Origin: Chamaecrista fasciculata
Taxonomy: Eukaryota; Streptophyta; Magnoliopsida; Fabales; Fabaceae
Assembly (NCBI GenBank): GCA_003254925.1
Contig: QANZ01023060.1
Location: 16,144 to 80,143, forward strand
DNA: 64,000 nucleotides
Direction of reading: 5' to 3'
Part shown: one piece after another, positions 26,158-38,817 of the stretch
How the letters are laid out: the number at the start of each line of letters is the position of its first letter
How positions within the stretch are numbered: the stretch's first letter is position 1
Notes under the pieces: generated by a model
Databases searched by the model: none
Seen by the model: the letters and a program-made list of their open reading frames with translations, nothing else
Told to the model about the DNA's origin: nothing
Position numbers and translations under genes: made by a program

Positions 26158-26728
26158 TTTGAATAATTTCAAGTAGCATGACTTGGGTGAGATGTATTCA
26201 AGTATGGTTGTCTTTGTTGACTTCCCCATTTATTACTAGAAAATGCCATTGCTTCCAATTTTTTTTATGTAGTGTAAAAATGTTTAATTCACCCTAAAAA
26301 AAATTCTTAACGGGAAGAAGATTCTCTCATTATATATATAAAGTTAGAAAGTCTTTTAACCAAGCAATGTGAGACTTCAACACGCCTCCCTCACGTCTCG
26401 ACATAGGAGCGTGAAGCTAACGAGTTATTCTCAGGATAGCCCACAGTAAGACTCATTTATCCCACATGCCAAAATCTGGCTCTGATATTATGTAAAAAAA
26501 ACTTAACTCTCACCCTAAAAGAACTCTCAAAGAGAGCGGATTGCCTCATTATATATATAAAATTAAAAAGTCTTACAATGTGAAAATTCAACATACAAAT
26601 CTCATTACTATGGATATAAATCTCATTATAACCCCGAGAATAAATTAAACTAACAAATCTTATCTTATATTCCTTACAATATATGAATGTCATCCCTTGT
26701 AGTAGTCATTCTTCTAAATTATATAATA

Positions 26729-26760
<32 letters not shown>

Positions 26761-27090
26761 TCCACATAGAATATTAAATAAAATAAAAATAGTAAAGAAA
26801 ATTGAGGAAGTTAAATACTTTTGTATTTTATAACATTTTAAAACAAGTTTAAAAACTAAAAATTTAGCAAATTCATTCAAAATATTTTTTTATTATTTGA
26901 AGTGTTCTGATAATATTTTTTTTATTTTAAAATAATATTTGCATGGGTCAAATAGAACCCACTTGTGTTATAAACAAACTTTTTTTTTTTGAATAATTTC
27001 ACATAACTTGAGGTCTACTCATGTCTAGATGTCTTTGACTTCTTCATTTATCACGAAATGCCAACATAATATTTTTCTTCTCATTATTTT
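26158..27090. repeat. Duplicated repeat segments, one probably LTR-element derived
   Basis: A segment near 26158-26260 (GAATAATTTCAAGTAGCATG and following) recurs in diverged form near 26990-27090. A second pair of related segments lies at about 26273-26420 and 26491-26620, sharing TCATTATATATATAAA and an AATGTGA motif. Between them GGCTCTGATA (about 26477) resembles the reverse of the initiator-Met tRNA primer-binding site used by many plant LTR elements. I read the block as an old, broken LTR-derived fossil, family not assigned. A TTA microsatellite sits at about 26730-26757. Confidence 0.3.
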
Positions 27091-27315
27091 TTTACGAATT
27101 AATCTAAGAGTATATAACTACATTTAATTGTTAAAGCTAAAAAAAATTGATGGAAATATTTAGAACTAATTTAGTAAAAAAAGAAGATAAAAATTGTATG
27201 AAAACTCACCTTAAATATATAGGATCAAAAGAGTAATTTAACTTTCTTTTAAAGTAAAACGCCAATGATTATAGAATTTTAGTTAAAATCGACTATATTA
27301 CAAACATATGACATG

Positions 27316-28770
27316 AGTTACGGCATTACTGACCGCACCCGTCGCTAGGTGGCCAAAAATACCGGAATTAATGCACTATAGTGGTGCAATCCGAGTCGAT
27401 CTCTCGAGGAACTTTTGTGCAAGGTTTAATTGTAAACGATACCAAATTATTAGCAATCGGGTGAAAGCAAGGAAATTTGTTCTTTGAATGATTATCTATG
27501 TCCTAAGACGATAATTAAATAAAGCAATAATATTTTTGGGGTTTTTGATTAATAAGCAAAAGATAAACAAAAGCGATAAAGATAGATAAGACACTTATTG
27601 ATGGAAACACCCAACAGAGGAATTGAATTCGGCCTTCCTAGCTTATAAAGATCGGAGTAATTACTTCACAAACCATTTACTAAAGTTGTCCACTACCGTT
27701 AAACATAGCAATTAACTCAATTATAAACATAACCAAGATAATCACTTCAATGAAGCTAATGGCGAGATAAAATCAAGAATTCAGGCAACTCTATAACTCA
27801 GACTAAGTTATCAAAGAGAAACTTATCCCAATTATTAGTCAAACCAACTACAACGTATCCGAACGGATCATAATCAAGACAAGAATAATCAATACATATC
27901 AGAATCCAAAATCCAATCTCAAATTCATAATCAATATCAGAATTACAAGTTCTCTAACCAAGAAAAACTCAAACCCTAATATAAAACGATGAAAAGAGTA
28001 AAGTAAAACTCCCTAAGTGTAGAACCAAGCTCGGGCCTCCTCCAATCCTCTTATGGGTGTGGAATCTAGCTGCTCATGGAGAGAGATTCGGCTTCAACAA
28101 GCCTCCTAGCCTCCAAAATAGCCATGGATGAAGGTGGGAGAAGAGAGGGGATGAAGGAGATGGTGTCAAGTGTGTCTCTAGGGTTCCTCCTCATTTAAAT
28201 GACCTAAAAACCTCTCATATATGTAAATTTCGGCTCATTCCAAAGAAATCTAGGTCAGAATCATCAAAATCGGGCTTGGGCCTACTTAATTACAAATTAT
28301 CGCGAACCCGCCGCGGACCCGCCGCGGCTGTGCATGGCGGCGGTTCCGGCGGCGGGTTTTCCAGAGAAACCAGCCGCGGACCCGCCGCGGCTATGCATGG
28401 CGGCGGTTCCGGCGGCGGTTTTTTCAGCAACTTGAATTCGTTTTCAGTTTGGTCCCTGACTCGTCTCCAAACATCCTTGAGCCTTCCTCGAAGTAATTCA
28501 GCACTTTGGACTTCATTAAAACCTATCAAGAACATCGAGAAACTAAGTGAATTCTCAGGATAAAGAGGATCAATCAAGTAATAAAGATTAAACCCGAGAA
28601 AACCACTCAATTAATCACAAAATAGTCCAAATAATCATCAAACTTCAAGGCATCATATTTCATCATAAAAGGACATAAAGGCATGCAAATGAATCTCAAA
28701 TGAATATAAAATGCCCTAAAATGTCTCTAAAATATATGATGAAATATGGTAAGATCAATTACCTACTTAA
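27316..28770 (-). repeat. Unclassified dispersed plant repeat with GC-rich core
   Basis: From about 27316 (CTGACCGCACCCGTCGC) to about 28770 the text has the character of high-copy plant repeats: a phrase GTCGATCTCTCGAGGAAC, A-rich spacer, then a GC-rich core and a T-rich end when read on the minus strand. On the minus strand a stop-poor stretch at 28290-28610 includes LLRGRLKDVWRR and two proline-rich copies ending PPPEPPP. Boundaries, superfamily and copy number cannot be set here; an origin in the non-coding part of a large LTR element is possible. Confidence 0.4.
28304..28432. repeat. GC-rich tandem duplication, unit about 66 bp
   Basis: Two near-identical units each contain GACCCGCCGCGGCT, ATGCATGGCGGCGG (GTGCATGG in the first) and GGTTCCGGCGGCGG. 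They sit in DNA that is otherwise strongly AT-rich and are full of CpG and CCGCGG sites. Confidence 0.8.
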
Positions 28771-28879
28771 CTAATAATTTAGGAAGAAATTTGATGGTTC
28801 TACAAATATAGAAGATAAAATTAATTCAAATAAAATGGAAAGAATAAAGCTGAAGAATCAAAAATATTTTTTATTTAAA

Positions 28880-29130
28880 AAAGAATTGATCCTATATATA
28901 TTTTTGTATTGAGTTTAGAAGTGGTCTCGTACCTTTACAAAAAAGATCAATTAATAGTTTATTCTTTTTGCAAAGATATGTGACTAATTATACAACTTGA
29001 CTAAAAGATATGCGACAAAAAATGATATAAAACCAAAATTGTAACATTTTGCAAAGATATAGGTTAAAAACTGTAACAAAAAAAAGACACAGGACCAAAT
29101 TGAGAATTGAGCAAAAGATATGAGATCAAA
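28880..29130. repeat. Degenerate internal repeats
   Basis: A motif of the type TGCAAAGATAT or AAAAGATATG recurs about five times, together with a GGACCAAATTGAGAA phrase. A similar phrase, GGACCAAATTGAGACC, occurs in the 60-bp tandem repeat near 63.6 kb, which hints at a shared dispersed family. Confidence 0.35.
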
Positions 29131-29344
29131 TTTGCATTTTCGACTTTTTATTTCTGGTACAGAAGTGTAAATTTATTATTATGACCGAAAGGTGAAAGCT
29201 CGTAAAGAGGACAAAGGACGGCGCCTCTTTGATGACTGGATTTTTCGATGACGTGTGCTGAATAGCCATTACCAGTTTAGAAGGGAAAAATCGAGGGGAA
29301 ATGAGAGGATTAAAATTCAACTTGTTTGACCCTTCCTTCCCCTT

Positions 29345-30479
29345 TGTCATTTGAATCTGAGGGAATCAATTGAACCAGGAGCTGTAGATTCATACCGTCC
29401 TCCTAACTCTGCAACCTTAACCATTTCCCCCACGTGATTACTAGGTAAGTTTAACATCGATTTTGGTTGAATCTATTACTATATGCACGTTGTTGGAGTG
29501 ATTAATTGTAGATGGTAGCAAAGTGCTTCCCGCCGTTGCTATTCTTTATGTTTTGTCTTGCGGATCCCCAAATTGTGAAACATCTTGTTTTTGAGCTGTG
29601 CAACATTATTTGACAAGAGTTGTCGCTATGGAATGAGAATTATGGGCGACGATTTTGTGTTTTTTTTTTGTCACGTAGAATTGGGGTGATTTATGTGCTA
29701 GTTTAAATGGTGGCATTGAGTTTACGATGAGATTGATATGATAGTGAGGGAAATAAATGGTAACCTGTTGGCAATCAGTGGCTTCTCTTATGTGTTATCT
29801 TGGTTCTGCTGCATGTAACTTTTGAAGTATACTGGGGTTAATTCCTTCTAATCTTAAGAATCATTGGTAAAGATTTAGATTTCTGGAGCAAGTTATGTTG
29901 CCTTTAAGTTTCAACGGTTTTGTGGCTGTTCCCCCGTTTAAAAAGACTCCGCTTGGATGCAATTTCCAAAAGATGCATTTCCCTATTATTAAGTTGGTTC
30001 TAGTTACTGCTTATAAGGATTAGAGATTAATTTCTCTGAACTGTGTGAAAAATAATAATATTAAATTCATCTGAGCATTTTTAGCTTATAGTCTAGTATC
30101 ACTTTATTCCCCATAGGTAGCGTGAGTTCATCTTGCTGTCAAATCCTCGCAGCATTAGAGTAACAAATGAAGAGTTGCCTTCTTTCACTCGTTAATTATG
30201 TTAATTGTTTATTAACGTAAGGTTTGAAGTCTGATGATCATTGGTGGCACATACATGGAGGAACAAAAGCTTAACTTTGCATTATATTTTTTATCAGTTC
30301 CTTCTGTCCATCGCTGTGTTATTTGATGTATAATGAAATATTTTGAATAGCATGGCTATAACCATCTTGGTTCCATAATATTGCAGTAGTTTGAGTTGAC
30401 TGGTACGACTACTATTGAATACATGAATGGTGCTGAAGACCTCCTTATATAAATAACTGATTGATACGTTAAGACTAAA
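29345..30479 (+). other. Probable 5' UTR and leader intron of LCB1
   Basis: A strong donor (ACTAG|GTAAGTTT) at 29444/29445 and a plausible acceptor (ATATTGCAG) ending at 30386 would define a leader intron, with a second non-coding exon at 30387-30479 directly before the LCB1 ATG. If so, the leader carries a 9-codon upstream ORF (30423-30452, MNGAEDLLI). This rests on splice consensus alone. Confidence 0.35.
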
Positions 30480-33400
30480 ATGGCCTCAGCTGTCCAGAAT
30501 ATTCTAAACACTACGTTAGAATGGATGACATTGGCTTTAGATGCTCCTTCTGCACGAGCTGTAGTTTTTGGAGTTCATATTGGCGGTAGAATCTGATATC
30601 CTTTGACTTCAGTATCTTTTACTTTTATTATGGACAACAGGACATGCGAGTAACTGATTACCTTTTCCTCATTCTTGTGATTTGGTTGAAGGACATTTAT
30701 TTGTTGAAGTTGTTCTCCTTGTGGTCATTCTTTTCTTGCTCTCCCAGAAAAGTTACAAGCCTCCAAAAAGACCCTTGAGGGAGAAGGTTAGGTTTTGGTT
30801 GTCTTGTTTTAATTCATCAATGATCTCTTTCTGTGTATTTATTTATTCGTAGAAGTTTATTTTTGGCCATATAGTTGTCAAAGTTTAGAAAAGGATTCAA
30901 TATCCTTTTCCCGAATGCTATTAACTCTACTAATGAAAAGGTTTGACGTTGCATCACATGTGGCTTTGTGGGTTAAATTTACTAAGGAAAACAAAATTGA
31001 TTAAAGGTGGCTTATGATGCTCTAGAACTTCCAAGATTGATGGATCTTTCAGTATTCTATAGTTGAAAATGCTCTCAAGATTTTTACTTCAGCCATTTTT
31101 TTTTTCTGATAATATGCGTTATTCTGATGCCATTTTTGAACTATTCTGATTCTTATGCTCTCTTTTTATTTATATTAGAACAGTACATAGTTTAAAATTC
31201 AATACTTGAAAGATTTCTGTTTATGAAGTTTGGATTTGATCACTTGCCCATGGCAGTAGGTTGCATGGTAGCGTCTCTTCCTATTTTGAAATTATGATGA
31301 TATATGTGGGCTTGCTTTTGGAGTGACAAAGTAAGCAGTTGTAATCCTTAGAAACATTTCATGGAAGGGATTGACAAAAAATATGTAGAATGGTAGAGAT
31401 ATCGTCTTTTTAGCGGGGCATTCCTCTCTGCTTGGTTGCCTATTTTATATTCTTGGTTATTATTCTAACATTTTTGTATATGACATGATCTAGTTTGAGT
31501 TTCTTGAATTTTATAACTTCGATCAATGTGTAAGCCTAAATTTTGTTCTATTGAGTTCATATTTCTGAGTTGAATCCCAAACCTATTCTAATAGTTTTCA
31601 AAAGATGATCATGAAAGTTCTATAATGTCAATATAGTAGTCCTTCTACCTCACAATCTGAAATTCATGTTGTAATCTGACATTGTTGTTGTGTGTGCCTA
31701 ATGTGAATGTTTGCAGGAAATAGATGAGCTATGTGATGAATGGGTTCCAGAACCCTTGATTCCTCCGCTAAGTAAAGAGATGCAGTATGAAACACCAGTG
31801 CTGGAGAGGTGATGACTTCTCCAGGATGAGCGCCTTTTTGTCTTCTTTTTTTTTTCGAAAATTTGTCATTTGTTGGTTATAATTTTTGTTTCTTGTCTTG
31901 TTTTCTTTGCTGATGGAGGGCTTTTCCTGAAATTACATGTATGTTGTTTTCTGATATTAATTTTACTGTTATGATTTTACTACTTATTTTGTAAAGAAGT
32001 AACGACATAGGCTTCATCGGTGATTTGAAAATCAATGTAGCTACCTTTTTGGTTTCAACATGAAGCTAAAGTGGATCTAAATGTAAATTTTCTAAGTTAA
32101 AATTTTAAATAAGGGCGTTGTTCATTATTTTGGAAATTCATCCAGCCCCATGGGAGGTTTTTGTGCTGTCTAGACAGATAAATGCTATCATGGGTTCAAA
32201 TGTCTTGGAAATTAAATTATTGTATTTGAAGGAAAATTGGACAGTTATCTGTGTCTTCCTACTGATGAGATATATTTTATGCAGTGCTGCTGGGCCACAT
32301 ACCATTATTAATGGTAAAGAAATTATTAATTTTGCTTCAGCAAACTATCTTGGATTGATAGGTCATGAGAAGCTACTTGTAAGGAAGTTCTGCTCATGAC
32401 ACTGATAAGTTTTTCTGCTGCGCTCTTGATATAACCTGAGCATTAATAATAACATTCTATTTCAGGAGTCCTGTACTTCTTCTTTGGGGAAATATGGCGT
32501 CGGTTCTTGTGGTCCTCGTGGATTCTATGGAACAATTGGTATGATTCAATATTAAAGTACATCCTAATTGCTCTGGTTGAATTTCTTGTATTGAAGTTCT
32601 TTGGAAGAATATGTTTTTCCCCTGATGATACCTTTCTTTACCCCAGATGTTCACCTTGACTGTGAAGCTAGAATAGCGAAATTTTTGGGAACCCCAGATT
32701 CAATTCTGTACTCTTATGGTCTTTCTACCATGTTCAGTGCAATTCCGGCGTTCTCTAAGAAAGGAGATATAATTGTGGTGTAAGTATATATAAGCTTGTC
32801 TTTGATGACCAACTTTGTGATTTTAATTATCTTTTTCTAGTCCTCCTCTTTAGTCTCATGACATTTATGATACGATATAATAGCCAGACACCACTTTAAG
32901 GGTTAGTTGGATCGCTATGTTTTTTTATTGTGTATGGTTCTTTAAGTTAATAATATACTGCAAACCTGGTAAAGCAAGAACTGAATTGCAACTTGTCCAC
33001 CCATATGTGATTTTAAAACCTGTAGATTAGAAAGGTCAATTGATATAAAGTGATGAATGGAGGCTGTATTTATTGAAACACTGATGTTCAAAGGCAGACT
33101 AGTTGAAAGGTTTGCACCTGGGTTTTCCATCTTAAGCTCCAAGGCTTCTATGATATCAATGATTTGACATACATTTGGAGCCTTTAGTGCTAATTCTCAA
33201 AAAGTTTCACGTATAAGGAGGTTGCATCTTTTACAGGGATGAGGGAGTTCACTGGGGGATACAGAATGGTCTTTATCTTTCAAGAAGCACAGTAGTGTAT
33301 TTCAAGCACAATGACATGAATTCTCTAAGAGAAACTCTGGAGAAGATTACTGCAGAAAATAAACGGGCCAAGAAATTGAGGCGGTACATTGTTGTTGAAG

Positions 33401-35354
33401 CTGTCTACCAGGTAGATATTTTCTGTCAACTGTCATGCACGATAGATTAGTTTTGCATATTTACTTTGTTTTTCATATACATTGCTTTTACTTGAAATGA
33501 AGAATTTTATCATGAGAAAGTGCTTTCAAACCTTAATCAACAAAATTAGAACCTTGAATCGCTGACTTCTTGTAGCATTTTGGTAAGTTTTCCTATAATA
33601 ATAATTGCGTTATATGACTGTTGATAGTAGGGTTATCAGCATTTTCAACCCTTTCATTGCTGTGTGTTTATTATTGTTAGTGAATAAACATTTTTTTTAT
33701 GGAGCAGAAAAAGAACATAATTTGTACACTTTACATTGCTCATCAGTTTGGCGTAAACTCTTCTTAAGTGTAAACTTGTGTGCTTATGTTATATAGATGA
33801 ATTGGTAATTAGGTAGACACAAAGTATATGACAGATTGGAACAGTATTGTATATGGAAGAATGATTGTTTTCACTGTTAGACTTAGATTAGTGTCCATTG
33901 CAATGCCATTACATAAAGAATGATTACCCATTTACTCCTTGTCCTGAATTTTTTGAACAATATAGAATAGTAATAGATCTTTTTGCTACTGTTCTCATGT
34001 TTACGTTGGTATTTGCATTCTTGCATGAGAACTGAAATTGATTTGACCTCTATCTGTTAACAATTTCTCTCTTTGAAAACCTCAGAATTCTGGCCAAATT
34101 GCACCATTAGATGAGATCATTAAATTAAAGGAGAAATACCGGTTTCGTGTTTTGTTGGATGAGAGCAACTCACTTGGTGTGCTTGGAAGTTCTGGAAGAG
34201 GTCTCACTGAGTACTACGGAGTACCAGTATGTATTTAGATCAATGTTTGCATGTGTGCTTGCACTGAATGGAACTTGCATGTATTTTGAATTGCTTTGCA
34301 GTTTATGATTTATGGTCATGCACTGCAGGTTGAGAAGTTAGATATTATAACTGCTGCTATGGGACATGCACTGGCCACTGAAGGGGGATTCTGCACTGGA
34401 AGTACTAGAGTTATAGATCACCAAGTATGAAAGTGTCTTAACTCTTAAGTAATAATAACGGTCTAGAACTAACAAGTTAGGATTGCCCAATAAATTTTTC
34501 TAATTTGTTTTCTTTCCATCATTTATTCCTAAAGCTGATAGAAATCCGTTCTATGAAAAATGTGTGATGGAGGGATGTGTTATAAGAGTTTCTATCACTT
34601 TTTGTGATACCAGAAATTTCTTTGCATCCATTTTCCAAGTTCTAATAAAACTTCATTATGGTTTTAATCCTGGCAGCGATTGAGTAGCTCTGGCTATGTC
34701 TTTTCTGCTTCTCTGCCCCCATATCTTGCAAGCGCTGCTGTTACAGCTATTGACATCCTTGAGGAAAATCCTGATCTGATAACAAAGCTGAAGAATAACA
34801 TTGCTGTGCTATGGAAAGGTGTCATTGACCTTACTGCCAGTTCTTCAATGAATTATATTATTATTTGGTTGTCATTGTTTTGCTTTGCTTTTATAAAACA
34901 TCAGATGCACTGTCTGTTACCATTAGAACTAGGGTTTTTTCTCATTCACATGTGAATTCGGCTCTTGCAGGATTATCGAACATAACAGGCTTGACAATAG
35001 CGAGTAATGCAGAATCGCCAATTGTTTATTTGAGATTAGAGAAGTCAGCAGGTTCTATGAAAAATGATCTACGCTTGCTCGAAGATATAGCTGAGCGTGT
35101 ATGGGAATCTTATTTTTACAAATCTAACATATTATCACCAACTTTGCTTGGTACCTAACGGTAGTGTGTATTCACAGGTTTTGAAGGAAGATTCTGTACT
35201 TGTGGTGCCTTCCAAAAGATCAACATTGGACAAATGCCGATTGCCTGTAGGAATCAGATTATTCGTTTCGGCGGGTCATTCAGAGTTGGACCTTCGAAAG
35301 GCAGCTGAATCATTAAAAAGGGTTGCAGCCTTAGTCCTGAGTGGTCATACTTGA
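30480..35354 (+). CDS. LCB1: Serine palmitoyltransferase subunit LCB1
   Basis: The non-catalytic partner subunit of serine palmitoyltransferase, which condenses serine with palmitoyl-CoA in the first step of sphingolipid synthesis at the ER. Exons: 30480-30585, 30692-30786, 31717-31808, 32285-32378, 32466-32538, 32647-32779, 33237-33411, 34086-34226, 34329-34424, 34677-34818, 34971-35098, 35178-35354. Total 1452 nt, 483 aa, against 482 recalled for Arabidopsis LCB1. An N-terminal membrane segment lies at about residues 37-57 ([16 protein letters not shown]). The aminotransferase class I/II fold follows, with [23 protein letters not shown] and LLDESNSLG. In the PLP-lysine region it reads [16 protein letters not shown] with no lysine, as expected for LCB1; the lysine is supplied by LCB2. 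The Cys in VGSCGPRG corresponds to human SPTLC1 C133, altered in hereditary neuropathy. All exon phases close and the gene looks intact. Confidence 0.95.
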
Positions 35355-36921
35355 ACGCTGCAGACTTCCATCTGTCCACTCTTTGTATGTACTGAAGCAC
35401 ACAGTTCCTCACTTCCTCATGTTTAGTTCAGCAATTTTGAGGTGCAGGCAGGTTTGCAGTTGTTGATAGTTTAGGTAATATTTTTTGTGTTCTATTTAAG
35501 GGTGGATATTATAAAGGGACTGCTTGGTGGATACTTGATACGATATTTTGTTGTAGAATAAGGGGTTCTCCGTTTCTTGCTGCATGAGCTGGGAAAATTT
35601 CTCCTAAAAAAATAGCATCCTAAAGATTTCACGTTTTTGCTCTGGAAAGTTTGCATGCCAGAGCCAGAATCACTAATGTTACACTTTGTTAGTTTGTCTA
35701 ATGGGATTTTTAATGAATGTTAGTGTAAATGGTTACGTTGGTCCACGTAGGCTGACTGAATATTTGTGGGTTCTACGCATTTGTGTGTTCTGTCTTGTGT
35801 ACTTGCTTGAAGCCTTGAAGTGCGTAGTGCCGTAGTCTTTATCTTTTCCTCTTTTTTCCCCTTTTTGTTTTAACTGTTAGATGATACATAAATTAATAGA
35901 AAAGTTAATGAGATATTTTGAATTATATGGGGTAAATTGTTGTGGGATCAAATTATAATTTTTCTTACTTTTATTAGTTTTAAAAAATAATTTAATTATA
36001 GTGATTGGTCAAATTTAACATGCTAATTGAGAAAATGTTATATTATTGAATTTAAAACAAATTATTGTCATGTTTCAGAAGTGTCAGTAGTCAGTACAAA
36101 TGAAGTTCATTCACAACATTGATTAATCAATTTTAGACCAATTTTTAAAGAATTGCAAAATGGGCATAATTTTTGAAGAAGCTATGACCGAAAAGAAAAA
36201 TGTTGAAGCAAATGCGGAACATATTATGTAAAAGGATAAGAGTTAGGTAAAATTTCTTATGTTTACTATAAGGTTCTCTAATTAAGAAAATGTAGATGAT
36301 TTTTTTACAATTTTATTTATATTTATTCTTTTTTAATAATAAATATTTTTTCAGGCAAAAAAAAGTATTCTTTGAAAAAAAAAGAATAAATAAGGATAAT
36401 ATAGTTTTTTATTTTTTATTTTTTTTAAGTTTAAAGTGAATTAATAATTTGTTTAGTCTGATATTGTAAACCCGAACGAAAGATAATAAATTGTTATGTC
36501 ATTTATATCTGTCAGGTTATGTTATTGATGTATCATTTATTCAAGAATGTAAAAATTCAATAATCCACGGAATCCAATGGGCCATTGCCATAGAAGAGGG
36601 TAGAAGCCTAGAAGTCATGATTCAGGAAAAGATGTGCATTTTAGGAGCACACGAAAAACTGTGTTTTCTGCTATTGGATCGTTTCAGTATTTGTGCAACA
36701 ATTATTGTTTTTTCAAAATATTTGACACAAATCTTAAGGCATATAATAAACTAGGGGCTTTCCTTATGTTTGTATCGTTTATTTTGATATTTGTAGTTAT
36801 TCAGTGACTAAATAGTATATTTATATTATTCAAGGACTAAATTGTTAAAAGTGTGAAAATTAAAAGACCAAATAATAAGTTTTCATTTTCTTAAATTTCA
36901 TCTACTACTTTCTCTCTCCCA
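35355..36921. other. LCB1 3' UTR and intergenic DNA
   Basis: The first 300-400 bp probably form the LCB1 3' UTR. The rest is AT-rich. From about 36770 there are phrases such as AAGGACTAAATTGTTAAAAG that are common in plant dispersed repeats. An 87-codon frame at 36491-36754 has no recognisable features. Confidence 0.45.
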
Positions 36922-37033
36922 TCTATATATATGTCTCAGTTTTGGGGTCTCCATGAGCTGCCACATCAGCCAAAATGCTTTAAAAAATCATAAAGAAATT
37001 AATTTCGGTAATTTATAGTATTTAACAAATGTA

Positions 37034-37460
37034 AAATAAATTAATTATCCATGTCATCAATTTCCTTCAATTCCGGAATATATTTGTTAAGATTTAGACT
37101 GAAAATTGAAAATAAATAACAAACCACTTGAGAAGATCTTCCATTTATAATAATTTTCGTTCATCAAATCCACAATTAGTTTTCAAATTTTTATTAATTA
37201 TCCATGTCAGCAATTTCCTTCAATTCCGGAATATATTTTTAAGATTTAGACTGAAAATTGAAAATAAATTAATTAATCTAACCCCTATTTTCGGTTTCTA
37301 ATAATTTAATTAATGCCGCCAATTTAATTCTAAATGACTCTAATATATTTGTTAAGATTTAGCCTAAAGATTTCCATAATAAACCACTTGAGAATTCTTG
37401 ATTAATAATTTTCGTTCATCAAATCGACAGTGAGTTTTCAAATTTTTGATTAATTGCATT
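37034..37460 (+). repeat. Diverged direct repeats inside the Helitron
   Basis: A block containing CAATTTCCTTCAATTCCGGA and AAGATTTAGACTGAAAATTG occurs at about 37034 and 37195, with a weaker third copy near 37345. A second block (AAACCACTTGAGAA, then TAATTTTCGTTCATCAAATC) occurs at about 37122 and 37381. This is consistent with local duplication during element history. Confidence 0.6.
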
Positions 37461-38417
37461 TAATTTAATTGGTCAGTTACTCAGTTATTGATATCTAAGA
37501 TTTTTATGGAGAGTATCTATCCCATTTCCTCTTATAAATAGTCTCCTCCATCCAATCAATCCACTCACATCTACCTCCTCAATTTGTTTCCTCTTCGTTT
37601 TCTCCTATATGATATTCTTTGTTTTGTCAATGATGTTGTTTGTCATTCATAATTCTTTAATGAGACCTTTTCTTTTTAAGAAGTAGATAGTTTCAATCAT
37701 ACTATTTGTTTTCTCCTATATCGTGTTTTGTTAATTTGTGAGTCTTTCTCTTTTTCATATCTTTAAGTTATTTCTCAGCTTCATTTCTTCCTTCTTTCTT
37801 TTTATAGTGTATTGTATTTTTTTTCTGTTGCAGGTTGAACTTGAGTAATACGATATTGTACTCTTTAATTTTCACAGGGCTGTATATTGTACCATCTCAT
37901 CCTTTATAATGACAAATTTTGATTATTACTTGATCAATACGGCCACTCCTCACTCTAAGGTTATTGTACTTCAACTTGGTTTGCATTTGAAATTTAATTT
38001 GGTCTAACACATGTCCTTCCATTCTACAACTTGATCTTGCCTGGATACTTCATCAAGGAGATGTACAACATCACAGTTTGCTCTTTCCTGGATTTTTCAT
38101 CAAGGAGACAATGTGGCATCCATCCCTGTTGGTCAATAATTTTTCATATATTCTGTCTTTTTGTCTCTCATTTTGACTTTATATTATTGTATATTGATAG
38201 GGTAACTTAGCTTTGTTGAAGCAAGATTGAAATTTTCTTTTCATCATCCATCCTTACTGTGTATTGTGTATTGTGTATTGTGATATAGTTTCCTCTAGGG
38301 ATTTCTTATCTATAATCATGCATCACCTTTGTGCTTGCCTCCTTTAAGTTTTTTCCTAAAATTTCCTGGAGTTGAAAAGGTTGAAGACATTGTATTACCT
38401 TTTAAGTTTTGTCATCA

Positions 38418-38474
38418 TTAAAACTCTATCCACACATTATCCATCATTAAAACTCTATCCACACATTATCCACA
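38418..38474 (+). repeat. Short tandem repeat, unit about 28 bp
   Basis: Two adjacent copies of a unit containing CATTAAAACTCTATCCACAC, inside the Helitron. A separate triple GTGTATT repeat lies near 38259-38280. Confidence 0.7.
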
Positions 38475-38532
38475 CAAATATATTTGTGCATGTAATGTTA
38501 TTGAACTAAATATGAACTTCACTTGGTCTGTA

Positions 38533-38623
38533 TTAGGGTTTAGGGTTTAAGGTTTAAGGTTTAGGGTTTTGGGGTTTAGGATTTAGGGTTTTGGGTTTTA
38601 TGGTTTAGAGTTTAGGGTTTAGG
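38533..38623 (+). repeat. Degenerate telomere-like repeat block
   Basis: About 90 bp made of TTTAGGG and close variants (TTTAAGG, TTTTGGGG, TTTAGAG), in the plus orientation. TTTAGGG is the canonical plant telomere unit. The block sits directly before the GC-rich minisatellite and inside the Helitron, so it is interstitial and not a chromosome end. Confidence 0.75.
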
Positions 38624-38800
38624 CTCGAGCGCATGCCCCGTGCCCGTGCCCTAGAGCGCATGCCCCGTGCCCTCGAACGCATGCCCGATGCGCTGGAGCA
38701 CATGCCCGATGCTCTAGAGCGCATGCCCCATCCGCTCGAGCACATTCCCCATGCACTCTCCTCGAACCCATGCCCCATGCGCTCGAGCGCATGCCTCGGG
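38624..38800 (+). repeat. GC-rich minisatellite, 21-bp unit
   Basis: About eight copies of a 21-bp unit such as CTAGAGCGCATGCCCCGTGC plus C, with variants. Because the unit is a multiple of three and lacks stops, one plus frame reads as repeats of LERMPRA, LEHMPDA and similar, and the minus strand also stays open. I see no gene context and treat it as a non-coding minisatellite. Confidence 0.8.
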
Positions 38801-38817
38801 GCTTTCCAGGGGAAACT

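Noticed and set aside
34680-34955. Separate short gene in LCB1
   Set aside because: It is LCB1 exon 10 read through into the following intron.
38533-38623. Chromosome-end telomere
   Set aside because: The motif block is short, degenerate and lies between single-copy genes inside a Helitron, so it is interstitial.
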